Origin: JACCZX01 sp963824935
Lineage (GTDB): Bacteria; Pseudomonadota; Gammaproteobacteria; Burkholderiales; Burkholderiaceae_F
Assembly (NCBI GenBank): GCA_963824935.1
Contig: CAWGRF010000030.1
Span: 62,001 to 126,000 of the forward strand
Direction of reading: 5' to 3'
Length of the DNA: 64,000 bases
The position numbers were made by a program, and so were the translations under genes. Shown one piece after another: positions 52,609 through 60,368 of the stretch; position 1 is the stretch's first letter, and each line of letters begins with the position of its first letter. Under the pieces are notes generated by a model, which worked only from the letters and a program-made list of their open reading frames with translations, searched no databases and had not been told where the DNA came from.

Positions 52609-53047
52609 CATCTGGCGCTTTCGCGCGGTCCGGATTTGACAGCGCGCGTCGAGTGGCCGCAAAAGTAAGGTTCTCGACCATCGAACGGATGCTGCGTACT
52701 AACAAGAACACCGCGACCGCGTGCAGCACAATAGCGACGACCACCGCCAGCCACCAGGGCACCCCGGCCGCAACTGCGCCGACGATCAATCCACCTATCA
52801 GGATCAGCCAGGCCGTGACGCCCAAGAGCGCCGCGGCGACTGCGAATGCCAGCATGTAGGCGGCTGACCAGGCGGCGCGCTTGGCCTCGAGCTCGAACAG
52901 GTAAAAGCGAGCGCTAAGCGCAGCCCGGACTTCATCGATCAAGCTCGCAATGCCGGGCCGCGACCCGGCCGGCTTCTCGTCAGGCCGGGATGAAGAGTCA
53001 GCCGCGGGCACGCTGCGATGCGCCACCGTGTCGTGGGCGATATCCAC
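52595..53047 (-). CDS. YqjE/phage-holin-family membrane protein
   Basis: This 150-residue protein has an N-terminal polar region of 40 residues, then RAALSARFYLFELEAKRAAWS, the typical YqjE lead-in. Two adjacent membrane helices (about residues 62-88 and 95-118) follow, with a basic tail. In enterobacteria yqjD-yqjE-yqjK form an operon of small stress-phase membrane proteins. The same order (DUF883, YqjE-like, YqjK-like) is kept here. Despite the family name there is no sign of a prophage. Confidence 0.8.
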   Translation of the reverse strand: MDIAHDTVAHRSVPAADSSSRPDEKPAGSRPGIASLIDEVRAALSARFYLFELEAKRAAWSAAYMLAFAVAAALLGVTAWLILIGGLIVGAVAAGVPWWLAVVVAIVLHAVAVFLLVRSIRSMVENLTFAATRRALSNPDRAKAPDGSST

Positions 53048-53082
53048 TGGCGTGCCGCTGGCGCAAAGCTAACGATCAGCGA

Positions 53083-53436
53083 TCAGCGGGAAAGCCGTCC
53101 GATCAACCAACCGGCCGCCAGCGCTATACCGACCACTGCGAGCGGATGCGCGCGGATCTGATCACGCGCCGATTCTGCCCATTCTTCTTCCATCGCCATG
53201 AAGTCGTCGTACTTGGCGTACAGCGTACTTTGCGCATCGGTCGCGGCGGTACGAGCACGGTCAATTGCCGGGGCGGCCTTTGCCGCGATGCGATCGACGG
53301 TGTCATGCGCACCCTGTGCCATACGATCCACCGTGCTGTGTGCGCGGTCTGCCGCTTGATCGGCTCTGGCTTTTGCGGTGGTTCCCACAGTGCCCAAGGC
53401 ATCCGTGCCGCCGGTGTTCGGGGAAGTTGTTTCCAT
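53083..53436 (-). CDS. DUF883/ElaB-YqjD-family protein
   Basis: This 117-residue protein has an amphipathic helical body with repeats of Ala, Asp and Arg (AKARADQAADRAHSTVDRMAQ, given by its ends) and a C-terminal membrane anchor PLAVVGIALAAGWLIGRLSR. That tail is the DUF883 hallmark. In E. coli YqjD and ElaB attach to the membrane and associate with ribosomes in stationary phase. A GAGGAG site precedes ATG 53436. It is followed by the YqjE-like gene 35 bases later. Confidence 0.85.
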   Translation of the reverse strand: METTSPNTGGTDALGTVGTTAKARADQAADRAHSTVDRMAQGAHDTVDRIAAKAAPAIDRARTAATDAQSTLYAKYDDFMAMEEEWAESARDQIRAHPLAVVGIALAAGWLIGRLSR

Positions 53437-53526
53437 CGTTTGCTCCTCTGTTGATCTTCGATACCTGCAATACTTGATCGCGCGGCAGCCGCGGCGGCTA
53501 CCGCACGTCCCCAGCGCCAGGGCGTG

Positions 53527-53799
53527 TTAGCGAACGGTCCCGCGGCGGAACAAATTAACGATCGCGAGCAGGATGACAGCACCGATCAGCGACACGACCA
53601 GAGCGCCAAAGCTGAAGGCATCCTGATTAATCGAAGGAACCCCGAGCAGCGGAGAGATCAACCATCCGCCCAGCGCGGCACCGACGATGCCGACGATGAC
53701 GTTCAGGAATATGCCTTGTTGCGCATCGGTCCGCATGATCAGACTGGCGAGCCAGCCAACGACGCCGCCCACGATGAGCCAAATGATGAAATTGATCAT
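53527..53799 (-). CDS. GlsB/YeaQ/YmgE-family small membrane protein
   Basis: This 90-residue protein has three membrane helices. Family marks are IIWLIVGGVVGWLASLIM, the polar turn RTDAQQGIFLNVIVGIVGAALGG (given by its ends) and a C-terminal helix ending NLFRR. Members (transglycosylase-associated/GlsB) are general-stress proteins of unknown mechanism. A GGGAG site supports ATG 53799. It is the first gene after the sigma-54-type promoter at 53887-53904 and is followed by the DUF883 operon, probably in one transcript. Confidence 0.88.
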   Translation of the reverse strand: MINFIIWLIVGGVVGWLASLIMRTDAQQGIFLNVIVGIVGAALGGWLISPLLGVPSINQDAFSFGALVVSLIGAVILLAIVNLFRRGTVR

Positions 53800-53886
53800 T
53801 CCGTTCTCCCGACTTGGTGATGAGTCAACTGGTTAATTTAGACGAATGAACGCACGCAAACCGTCGCCACCCGGCTCACGATGGTA

Positions 53887-53904
53887 AAGCAATGCGCGTG
53901 CCTG
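53887..53904 (-). promoter_or_regulatory. Candidate sigma-54 promoter of the GlsB-DUF883-YqjE-lipocalin operon
   Basis: On the minus strand GGCACGCGCATTGC is a perfect GGCACG-N4-TTGC match with GG-N10-GC spacing. The predicted start near 53877 is about 75 bases before ATG 53799. Confidence 0.8.
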
Positions 53905-53955
53905 ATTGCATCAAGGCGGCGCTGGTTCCGATAGAGCATAAAACTACGTCGACAG

Positions 53956-53972
53956 TTGGCACGCACCTTGCG
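53956..53972 (+). promoter_or_regulatory. Candidate sigma-54 promoter of an 80-residue protein
   Basis: GGCACGCACCTTGC is a perfect GGCACG-N4-TTGC match (GG at 53958, GC at 53970). The predicted start near 53983 leaves about 40 bases before ATG 54026. It lies inside a perfect palindrome. Confidence 0.8.
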
Positions 53973-53978
53973 TGCCAA
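53956..53978. repeat. Perfect palindrome containing the sigma-54 site
   Basis: TTGGCACGCA and TGCGTGCCAA form 10-bp arms around a 3-base spacer. Because of the symmetry the minus strand also has GG-N10-GC (GGCACGCAAGGTGC), so both strands carry overlapping promoter-like sites. Confidence 0.85.
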
Positions 53979-54025
53979 CCGCCCAACTGTCAACGGTTTT
54001 TGACACTCGCTTCAAGGGGGCAACG

Positions 54026-54268
54026 ATGAAGGCACGCAGGAAGGCGCGCGTTGATGCGTCCAACCAGTCAAACGCAAGGGGAACCGAATTCACGCTCGCA
54101 AGACTTGGCAAAGGTTGCTGGGTCGTCGCCTATCAAGGTCGCATGATTGCGGGCGCTGTGCTGAGCTCACTGCCGGCTGCGGCGGCTTATGCGGCAGACT
54201 TGGCGCATGCATTCGGCCGCCATAACTTCTTGCTTACGGTGGTTGAGGCAGGACGCCAGGTCGTCTGA
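54026..54268 (+). CDS. Small basic protein of unknown function
   Basis: This 80-residue protein has an AAGGGGG ribosome site before ATG 54026; the longer upstream frame is ignored. The first 20 residues are basic (MKARRKARVDASNQSNARG). The rest reads like a small alpha/beta fold: FTLARLGKGCWVVAYQGRMIAGA, then an Ala-rich helix and FLLTVVEAGRQ. No family is recognised. Expression from a near-perfect sigma-54-type promoter is expected. It lies just upstream of the second activator gene. Confidence 0.55.
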   Translation: MKARRKARVDASNQSNARGTEFTLARLGKGCWVVAYQGRMIAGAVLSSLPAAAAYAADLAHAFGRHNFLLTVVEAGRQVV

Positions 54269-54466
54269 ATCGATCCTTTGTCTTAGCCGTTATCTGAGCC
54301 CTGCCCTTCGTGCACGGTCCAGGTAAGTAGTCGACCGTAGTGCCCCGTCGTTCCGCAATAGGCGGGGCGAGTCGCAACTGCGGTATCGTTTGCCTTCTGC
54401 GCCGTATCGGCGCCGCATCAATTTCCACTTAGCTATAAGAAGCATCAACCACCGGGAAGGGGCTTG

Positions 54467-55846
54467 ATGAGTCATGCACTGATCGTTGACGATGATTCCG
54501 ACACGGCGGAAATGCTGGCGGAATTGGTCGCGAGCCAGGGATTTACCGCCGCCACGGCGCGCACGATGCGTGATGCTCGTCGGCAGCTCGCGACCAGCGT
54601 TCCGGATGTCATCTTTCTTGACCTCGTATTGCCCGATGGCAAGGGTATCGAGTTGTTCGACGACAAGGCGGCATTGGCCGATACAGAAGTCGTATTGATC
54701 ACCGGTCACGCGAGTCTTGAGACCTCAATTGAGGCCTTACGACTGGGGGCCGCCGACTATCTGATCAAGCCGGTCAACCCGGCGCAGGTGCAGGGAATTC
54801 TGGAGCGCGTCATGCGCCCAGGCGAATTGCAGGCCGAGATCACCGACCTGCGCCAGGAACTCGACCGCACCGGCCGCTTTGGAGATATATGGGGCGGCTC
54901 GCCGGCAATGAAGCGCGTGTACGAGCAGGTTTCGCGTGTCGCTGCCACCGCGGTCACAGTGCTGGTGCAGGGCGAGAGCGGAACCGGCAAAGAGCTGGTA
55001 GCGCAAACGATTCATTCGTTGAGTCGGCGCCGCGGTCGCCCATTTCTTGCGATAAATTGCGGCGCCATTTCGCCGCACCTGATGGAAAGCGAAATCTTCG
55101 GACACGAAAAGGGCAGCTTTACCGGCGCCAATCGGCAGCACCTCGGTTTTTTTGAACGCGCCCATGGCGGCACGTTGTTCTTGGATGAAATCACCGAGAT
55201 GCCTGCCGATCTGCAGGTCAAGCTGCTGCGCGTTCTCGAGACGGGAACGTTCAACCGGGTCGGATCGACCGAGACACAGCGCGCTGATGTACGCGTGCTC
55301 GGTGCCACGAATCGTGTGCCCGAACGCGCGGTCACTGAAGGCAAGCTGCGCGAGGACCTGTTGTACCGGCTCAATGTGTTTCCCATTCGCTTGCCGCCGT
55401 TGCGCGAGCGCAGGGAAGACGTCGCCTTGCTGGCCGATCACTTTCTGGCGGAGATCTGCAAGGCGGAAAGTAAGGAAAAGCGCTTCAGCAAGAGCGCGTA
55501 CGAGCGCTTGAACAAATACGACTGGCCGGGGAATGTGCGCGAGTTGCGCAATGTCGTTCAGCGGGCATTCGTCATGGCATCGGGCGCGACGATCACCGAT
55601 GAATGGTTGGAACTGGAAAACGGCAGCAGCGCGCAACGCGAGCCGGAGTCGCTGTTTACGGTGCGAATCGGCACGACGCTGGCGGAAGTCGAACGTTCAC
55701 TGATCTATGCGACTCTGGAACACTTTGACGGGCACAAGGAGCGCACCGCTGCCGCGCTCGGCGTCAGCCTGAAGACCCTTTATAACCGCCTGAAAGAGTA
55801 CGGCGGCGAGGGTGCACCGAACTCGAAAGAGCGCCGCGCCGCATAG
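54467..55846 (+). CDS. NtrC-type sigma-54 activator with receiver domain (copy 2, intact)
   Basis: This 459-residue response regulator has a receiver with Asp about 52 (IFLDLVLPDG) and Lys in YLIKPVN. The AAA+ domain has GESGTGKE, the sigma-54-contacting loop GSFTGA at residues 216-221, GGTLFLDEITEMP and WPGNVRELRNVVQR. The C-terminal Fis-type HTH has KERTAAALGVSLKTLYNRL. It is closely similar along its whole length to the activator at 36.0 kb. ATG 54467 follows a GGGAAGGGG site. No sigma-54 site precedes it. With GAFTGA intact it is the better candidate to activate the promoters nearby. Confidence 0.93.
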   Translation: MSHALIVDDDSDTAEMLAELVASQGFTAATARTMRDARRQLATSVPDVIFLDLVLPDGKGIELFDDKAALADTEVVLITGHASLETSIEALRLGAADYLIKPVNPAQVQGILERVMRPGELQAEITDLRQELDRTGRFGDIWGGSPAMKRVYEQVSRVAATAVTVLVQGESGTGKELVAQTIHSLSRRRGRPFLAINCGAISPHLMESEIFGHEKGSFTGANRQHLGFFERAHGGTLFLDEITEMPADLQVKLLRVLETGTFNRVGSTETQRADVRVLGATNRVPERAVTEGKLREDLLYRLNVFPIRLPPLRERREDVALLADHFLAEICKAESKEKRFSKSAYERLNKYDWPGNVRELRNVVQRAFVMASGATITDEWLELENGSSAQREPESLFTVRIGTTLAEVERSLIYATLEHFDGHKERTAAALGVSLKTLYNRLKEYGGEGAPNSKERRAA

Positions 55847-55883
55847 GTAGAAATGCGCCGCCGCGAGACGGACCGCAGTCCGT

Positions 55884-55900
55884 AGGCATGCTCGTTGCTT
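55884..55900 (+). promoter_or_regulatory. Candidate sigma-54 promoter of the second BON lipoprotein
   Basis: GGCATGCTCGTTGC keeps GG-N10-GC with a perfect TTGC and one mismatch at -24 (GG at 55885, GC at 55897). The predicted start near 55910 leaves a leader of about 100 bases before ATG 56011. Confidence 0.68.
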
Positions 55901-56010
55901 GAATAGGAAGTCGGTTCCTCGGGCGTCGGTTGTTTGCGACGCCACGAGGCACGGGGCTCGTCGACATACAAACAAGCGCCCGAAACCAACTTTCCGAAAG
56001 AGGAGCCAAC

Positions 56011-56379
56011 ATGCAACCAACTGCACGTCGTACATTAGGGGTGGTCATCGTGGCCGCCGCTGCAATCGGCCTTGGCGCGTGTTCGCCTTCCGAGCGTAAG
56101 GAAGTCCGCACAGAAGCCAAGCAGGTGACTAGTGAAGCCAAGCAGGTGACTAGTGCCGCGGCTGGCGCGATCGATAACGCCGCGCTCACCACCAAGGTCA
56201 AGGCCGCCTTGTTGGCCGATGAATTGGTCAAGGGCACGCAGATCAACGTCGAATCCAGCAGTGGCGTCGTGACGTTAAACGGCACGGTCGACAGCATGGC
56301 GCACAAACAGAAGGCCGAACAAATCGCTTCTAACGTCAGCGGTGTGGCCCGGGTACAAAACAATCTGACGGCAAAATAG
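56011..56379 (+). CDS. BON-domain lipoprotein (copy 2)
   Basis: This 122-residue lipoprotein starts at ATG 56011 (AGAGGAG site). The signal peptide ends in lipobox LGAC (Cys 25). Between the lipid anchor and the BON domain is a charged linker containing a tandem EAKQVTS repeat. The BON domain has DNAALTTKVKAALLADELV, INVESSSGVVTLNGTV and VSGVARVQNNL. It is related to the 35.6 kb lipoprotein, and both lie beside an NtrC-type activator gene. A likely role is envelope protection under stress, by family. Confidence 0.85.
   Translation: MQPTARRTLGVVIVAAAAIGLGACSPSERKEVRTEAKQVTSEAKQVTSAAAGAIDNAALTTKVKAALLADELVKGTQINVESSSGVVTLNGTVDSMAHKQKAEQIASNVSGVARVQNNLTAK
56113..56154 (+). repeat. Perfect 21-bp tandem duplication in the BON lipoprotein gene
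   Basis: Two identical 21-base units (56113-56133 and 56134-56154) encode EAKQVTS twice in the linker after the lipobox. Being in frame, it only lengthens the linker and may vary in copy number between strains. Confidence 0.9.
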
Positions 56380-56396
56380 CCGGGCTTCTTGCAGGC

Positions 56397-56424
56397 AAGC
56401 ATGGCTACCTCGGTAGCCATGCTT
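56397..56424 (+). terminator. Long hairpin after the BON lipoprotein gene
   Basis: AAGCATGGCTAC pairs perfectly with GTAGCCATGCTT around a 4-base loop, 17 bases after the stop. The T tract is poor (CGTTGAT), so it may be a weak terminator or an mRNA-stabilising stem. Confidence 0.6.
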
Positions 56425-56559
56425 CGTTGATCAACGGAGCACAGCGTGGCCGACGATCACGGACAGACGTCGGCCGATCAGTGCCCCGATCACAGTCTTG
56501 CGCGCACCATCGGTCTTGCGCACACCATCAGACCGCCAGAAAAGTGCGAACATCACGCC

Positions 56560-57105
56560 ATGAGCAAGGCATTCGTCAGAGAAGCCGATAGTGACGACGA
56601 CGAACTCGACACGCCGCAAATCGTCGGCGTGCGCAACTACATCACGCCCACCGGATACCGTCGTCTGAAGGAAGAGCTATTGCAGCTGCTGAACGTGGAG
56701 CGGCCGGACGTCGTGCGTACCGTCTCGTGGGCGGCATCCAATGGTGACCGTTCGGAAAATGGTGACTACATCTATGGCAAGAAGCGCCTGCGCGAGATCG
56801 ACCGGCGCATTCGATTTCTGACAAAGCGACTGGACGTCGCCGAGGTCGTCGATCCCGCGGACCGTGAAGCAACGGACCAAATTTTCTTCGGCGCAACGGT
56901 GCTCTACGCAACGGCTGACGGCGCCGAGAACAGGGTCACGATTGTCGGAATCGACGAAGTCGATCCTGCGCGCGGCTACGTCAGCTGGATCTCGCCAATT
57001 GCGAGTGCGCTTTTGAAGGCAAGGGTTGGCGAGGCCGTTACATTGCGCACGCCGGCGGGTGTGGAAACACTCGATATTCTGGATGTGAGCTACGCGAAGT
57101 CGTGA
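56560..57105 (+). CDS. greB: Transcription elongation factor GreB
   Basis: This 181-residue GreA/GreB-family protein has the GreB-type start MSKAFVREADSDDDE (acidic) and the block NYITPTGYRRLKEELLQLL. The coiled-coil tip is NGDRSENGDYIYGKKRLREIDRRI, shortened here (about residues 63-86). The FKBP-like domain has SWISPIASALLKARVGE. It rescues backtracked polymerase, with longer RNA cleavage than GreA. ATG 56560 is where similarity begins; the frame is open upstream. Its 3' end overlaps the convergent spoT by 16 bases. Confidence 0.93.
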   Translation: MSKAFVREADSDDDELDTPQIVGVRNYITPTGYRRLKEELLQLLNVERPDVVRTVSWAASNGDRSENGDYIYGKKRLREIDRRIRFLTKRLDVAEVVDPADREATDQIFFGATVLYATADGAENRVTIVGIDEVDPARGYVSWISPIASALLKARVGEAVTLRTPAGVETLDILDVSYAKS

Positions 57106-59396
57106 GCCTGCATGCGGCTGCTGCTTCCACCGGCGCGGGGCCGCACGATCTGCTGCACGTTCTTCACGCGGCGCAACGCACGTATCACGCGCGCCAAATG
57201 CACACGGTCATGCACCTGGATCTTGAAGTGAATCAGGGCCAGCTTTGCGTCTTCATCTTCCAGATGCACGTTCAGAATATTTGATTCTGCCTCGGCAATC
57301 GCCACCGCAACGCGACCCAGCACGCCGCGCTCGTTTAGCGCGCTGACATCGATGGCGACTGTGAAATTGCTGGCAGTATCTTTGGCCCACTGCAACTCGA
57401 TCCAACGTTCCGGATCGGCGCGCCGCGAACGCTGCGCATGCAGACAATCGGCTTGATGCACGGCAAGCCCCTGACCCTTACGAATATGGCCGACGATCGG
57501 ATCATCGGGGATCGGATGGCAACAACTCGCCATTTGCACCGCCATGCCTTCGGTGCCACGGACGACGACCGGCACCTGCGTTGCTTGCGACACAGGCCGG
57601 GCGTTTTGCGCGTCGTCGTACTCGGCTGACCCCAGCGCCAGTTGACGCGCGACCACGGCTGGCAGCTTACGACCCAGGCCTATATCAGCCAGCAAGTCCT
57701 GTCGGGAGCCGGTATCTGATTGCTTGAGCACGGCTTCCCACTGCTCGTCGCGCACGTCGGCCAGCGAAAGATTGAACTGTTGTGCGGCTTGCGCCAGCAA
57801 CCGTTCGCCCAGTTCCACCGACTCGTCAAACTTCATTGTGCGCAGGAAGTGGCGAATCTCCGAGCGTGCTTTGCCCGTTCTGACAAACGACAGCCACGCA
57901 GGATTGGGTTTCGCCTCTGGGCCGGTGATGATCTCGACCATGTCGCCATTTTTCAACTGCGTGCGCAGCGGCTGGACCTCGTTGTTAATGCGAGCGGCTA
58001 CTGTTTTGTTTCCGATGTCAGTGTGGATGCTGTAGGCAAAATCCACCGGCGTTGCATCGCGCGGCAGCGCGACGATCAGACCCTTGGGCGTAAAGATATA
58101 GACCTTGTCGGGAAACAGATCGACCTTGATGTGCTCGAGAAACTCGTTTGAATCTCCGGTCTGTCTCTGTATCTCAAGCAGCGACTGCAACCATTGATGC
58201 GTGCGCGACTGCAGCTCCGAAAGATCGGAGTCGTCTTCTTTGTACAGCCAGTGTGCGGCCACACCTGTCTCCGCGACATGATGCATATCCTTCGTTCGCA
58301 CCTGAAATTCGACCGGTGTGCCGTACGGGCCGATTAACGTCGTGTGCAGCGACTGGTAGCCGTTGACCTTGGGAATGGCGATGTAATCCTTGAACTTGCC
58401 AGGTACCGGCTTGTAAAGGCTGTGCAGCGTGCCGAGCGCCAAGTAACACTGCGCAACCGAATCGACCACAATTCTGAAACCGTAGATGTCGAGCACCTGC
58501 GAGAACGACAGATGCTTATCGGCCATCTTGCGATAAATCCCATAAACCGTCTTTTCGCGCCCCTGTACTTCTGCGCGCAACTTCGCATCCGATAGCGCCT
58601 TGCGAACGGCCTGCGTCATCTTGCCGAGCACTTCGCGCCGATTACCGCGGGCAGCCAGCACCGCCTTGTTCAGAACCTGGTAACGCAGCGGATACAGATG
58701 CTCGAAGCTCAATTCTTCGAGCTCGCGAAACAGCGTGTTCAACCCGAGCCGGTGCGCGATCGGCGCGTAAATTTCCAAGGTCTCGCGTGCGATACGGCGC
58801 CGGCGCTCGGAATCAACCGCCTCAAGCGTGCGCATGTTGTGCAGCCGATCGGCAAGCTTGATCAGCATGACGCGCACGTCGCGCGCCATCGCCAGCAGCA
58901 TCTTGCGAAAGTTCTCAGCCTGCGCCTGCTCGGTCGACGAGAACTGCAGGCGATCGAGCTTCGATACGCCGTCCACCAGTTCGGCGACGGTCGAGCCGAA
59001 ACGTTCGATCAGCTGCGATTGCTCGATGCCGCAGTCTTCGATGACATCGTGCAACAGCGCGGCCTGAATCGCTGCGGCGTCGAGCCGCCAGTCGGTCAAG
59101 ACTTCGGCGACCGCAAGCGGATGCGTGATATACGGCGCGCCGCTGCGACGAAACTGCCCGAGGTGCGCCTCGTCAGAAAATCGAAACGCTTCCTTGATCT
59201 TCTGAACGTCGGACGACGGTAGGTACTTCTTGACGCGGTCGGTCAGTGTTGCGACCGTGGCTACCGCGCTTGCGGCTTCGCCGTCGGGTTCGGAGCGCCA
59301 GACCGCCTTCTTGAACGCCTGCGCCGCACGCCGCGCGAAACCGGGTGACGCCGGCTCCGTCGCGCTCGATGCATCCGGAGGATTTTGCGATTCCAT
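57090..59396 (-). CDS. spoT: Bifunctional (p)ppGpp synthetase/hydrolase
   Basis: This 768-residue RelA/SpoT homologue has an N-terminal HD hydrolase domain intact: RRSGAPYITHPLAVAE, ALLHDVIEDCG and LADRLHNMRTLEA. The synthetase domain has VLDIYGFRIVVDS, GKFKDYIAIPKVNGYQSLHT and VEFQVRTKDMH. TGS (IYIFTPKG-type VYIFTPKGLIVALPRD), helical/zinc-finger and ACT domains follow. It makes and degrades ppGpp and so controls the stringent response. It lies before rpoZ, gmk and yicC in the same direction, the usual spoT-rpoZ-gmk neighbourhood. Confidence 0.96.
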   Translation of the reverse strand: MESQNPPDASSATEPASPGFARRAAQAFKKAVWRSEPDGEAASAVATVATLTDRVKKYLPSSDVQKIKEAFRFSDEAHLGQFRRSGAPYITHPLAVAEVLTDWRLDAAAIQAALLHDVIEDCGIEQSQLIERFGSTVAELVDGVSKLDRLQFSSTEQAQAENFRKMLLAMARDVRVMLIKLADRLHNMRTLEAVDSERRRRIARETLEIYAPIAHRLGLNTLFRELEELSFEHLYPLRYQVLNKAVLAARGNRREVLGKMTQAVRKALSDAKLRAEVQGREKTVYGIYRKMADKHLSFSQVLDIYGFRIVVDSVAQCYLALGTLHSLYKPVPGKFKDYIAIPKVNGYQSLHTTLIGPYGTPVEFQVRTKDMHHVAETGVAAHWLYKEDDSDLSELQSRTHQWLQSLLEIQRQTGDSNEFLEHIKVDLFPDKVYIFTPKGLIVALPRDATPVDFAYSIHTDIGNKTVAARINNEVQPLRTQLKNGDMVEIITGPEAKPNPAWLSFVRTGKARSEIRHFLRTMKFDESVELGERLLAQAAQQFNLSLADVRDEQWEAVLKQSDTGSRQDLLADIGLGRKLPAVVARQLALGSAEYDDAQNARPVSQATQVPVVVRGTEGMAVQMASCCHPIPDDPIVGHIRKGQGLAVHQADCLHAQRSRRADPERWIELQWAKDTASNFTVAIDVSALNERGVLGRVAVAIAEAESNILNVHLEDEDAKLALIHFKIQVHDRVHLARVIRALRRVKNVQQIVRPRAGGSSSRMQAHDFA

Positions 59397-59450
59397 CAGC
59401 CCGCGCCGTAGGTCGGGGTCAAGGCTGACGCGCGAATGGCGCCGCAGCGC

Positions 59451-59654
59451 CTACGTCGGAACCTTGCGCAGCATTTCGATACCAACCTTGCCTTGCGCGA
59501 TTTCACGCAGCGCTGCTACCGGTGGCTTGTCGCGGGTATCGATCTTGGGCGTATGGCCCTGCGCAAGCTGACGCGCGCGATACGCGGCGGCAAGCGCCAG
59601 CTGAAAACGATTCGGAATCTGTTTCAGGCAGTCTTCGACTGTGATGCGGGCCAT
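59451..59654 (-). CDS. rpoZ: RNA polymerase omega subunit
   Basis: The omega subunit aids assembly of RNA polymerase and forms part of a ppGpp site. The 67-residue sequence has the family core MARITVEDCLKQIPNRFQL, RARQLAQG and KPPVAALREIAQGKVG. It lies 54 bases before spoT and 49 after gmk, and is probably read from the yicC/gmk side. Confidence 0.95.
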   Translation of the reverse strand: MARITVEDCLKQIPNRFQLALAAAYRARQLAQGHTPKIDTRDKPPVAALREIAQGKVGIEMLRKVPT

Positions 59655-59703
59655 GGCGGCTCCTCAACTAGGGATGGCCGCATTTTAGCCGAGCGCGTCC
59701 TTT

Positions 59704-60366
59704 TTAGCGCGATCCGGCGATACCTAATTGCGTGAACAGCGCATGATGGCGTACCGCCTGCGTGGTGTAGCGCAGGCGTGTGGCGACGACGATCGCCACG
59801 AGTTGTGATAACGCAAGGTCGAAATCCTCGTTGATGATGACGTAGTCGAACTCCGGCGCGTGCGCGATTTCGCTGTCGGCGGCCAGCAAACGGCGCGCGA
59901 TGACGGCTGGCGCATCTTGGCCGCGTTTTTTTAGCCGTGCTTCGAGCGCACCGATCGACGGCGGCAAGATGAAGATGCCGACTGCGTGCGCGAACTGCGC
60001 CTTAACCTGGCGCGCTCCCTGCCAGTCGATTTCGAGCAATACGTCGATACCGGCGCGCACGCGTTCCTCGATCCACACGCGCGAAGTCGCGTAATAGTTG
60101 CCGTGAACCTCGGCGCTTTCGATGAATTCGCCGGCGGCGCGGCGCCGCCTGAACTCATCGGCGTCGACGAAGTGATACTCATGACCGCTTTGCTCGCTGG
60201 CGCGCGGCGGACGTGTCGTGAACGAAACCGATAACTGGATATTGGCGTCGCGCGCGAGCAGCGCGTTGACCAACGTGGATTTTCCGGCGCCCGACGGCGC
60301 GACCACCATGAACAGGTTGCCTGCGTGAGCGCCGTCGGTAGAAGCGAGTGAAGGTGCGCCAGCCAT
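59704..60366 (-). CDS. gmk: Guanylate kinase
   Basis: Gmk phosphorylates GMP to GDP. The 220 residues include the P-loop VVAPSGAGKSTLVNALL (about residues 22-38), GMP-binding SFTTRPPRASEQSGHEYHFV and FIESAEVHGNYYATS, LLEIDWQGARQVK, and the lid region IFILPPSIGALEARLKKRGQD. A short N-terminal extension of about 20 residues precedes the domain. It starts two bases after the yicC stop, so the genes are coupled. Confidence 0.96.
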   Translation of the reverse strand: MAGAPSLASTDGAHAGNLFMVVAPSGAGKSTLVNALLARDANIQLSVSFTTRPPRASEQSGHEYHFVDADEFRRRRAAGEFIESAEVHGNYYATSRVWIEERVRAGIDVLLEIDWQGARQVKAQFAHAVGIFILPPSIGALEARLKKRGQDAPAVIARRLLAADSEIAHAPEFDYVIINEDFDLALSQLVAIVVATRLRYTTQAVRHHALFTQLGIAGSR

Positions 60367-60368
60367 TG

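Noticed and set aside
52595..53047. Holin-like gene as evidence of a prophage
   Set aside because: No capsid, integrase or lysis genes are near, and the order matches the chromosomal yqjDEK stress operon.
53508..53523. GG-N10-GC on the minus strand before the DUF883 gene
   Set aside because: Neither the -24 nor the -12 element matches beyond the fixed pairs; the gene is probably in the GlsB transcript.
54327..54372. Imperfect inverted repeat GCCCCG/CGGGGC before the second activator
   Set aside because: Only six base pairs with a long loop and no T tract; too weak to call a terminator or operator.
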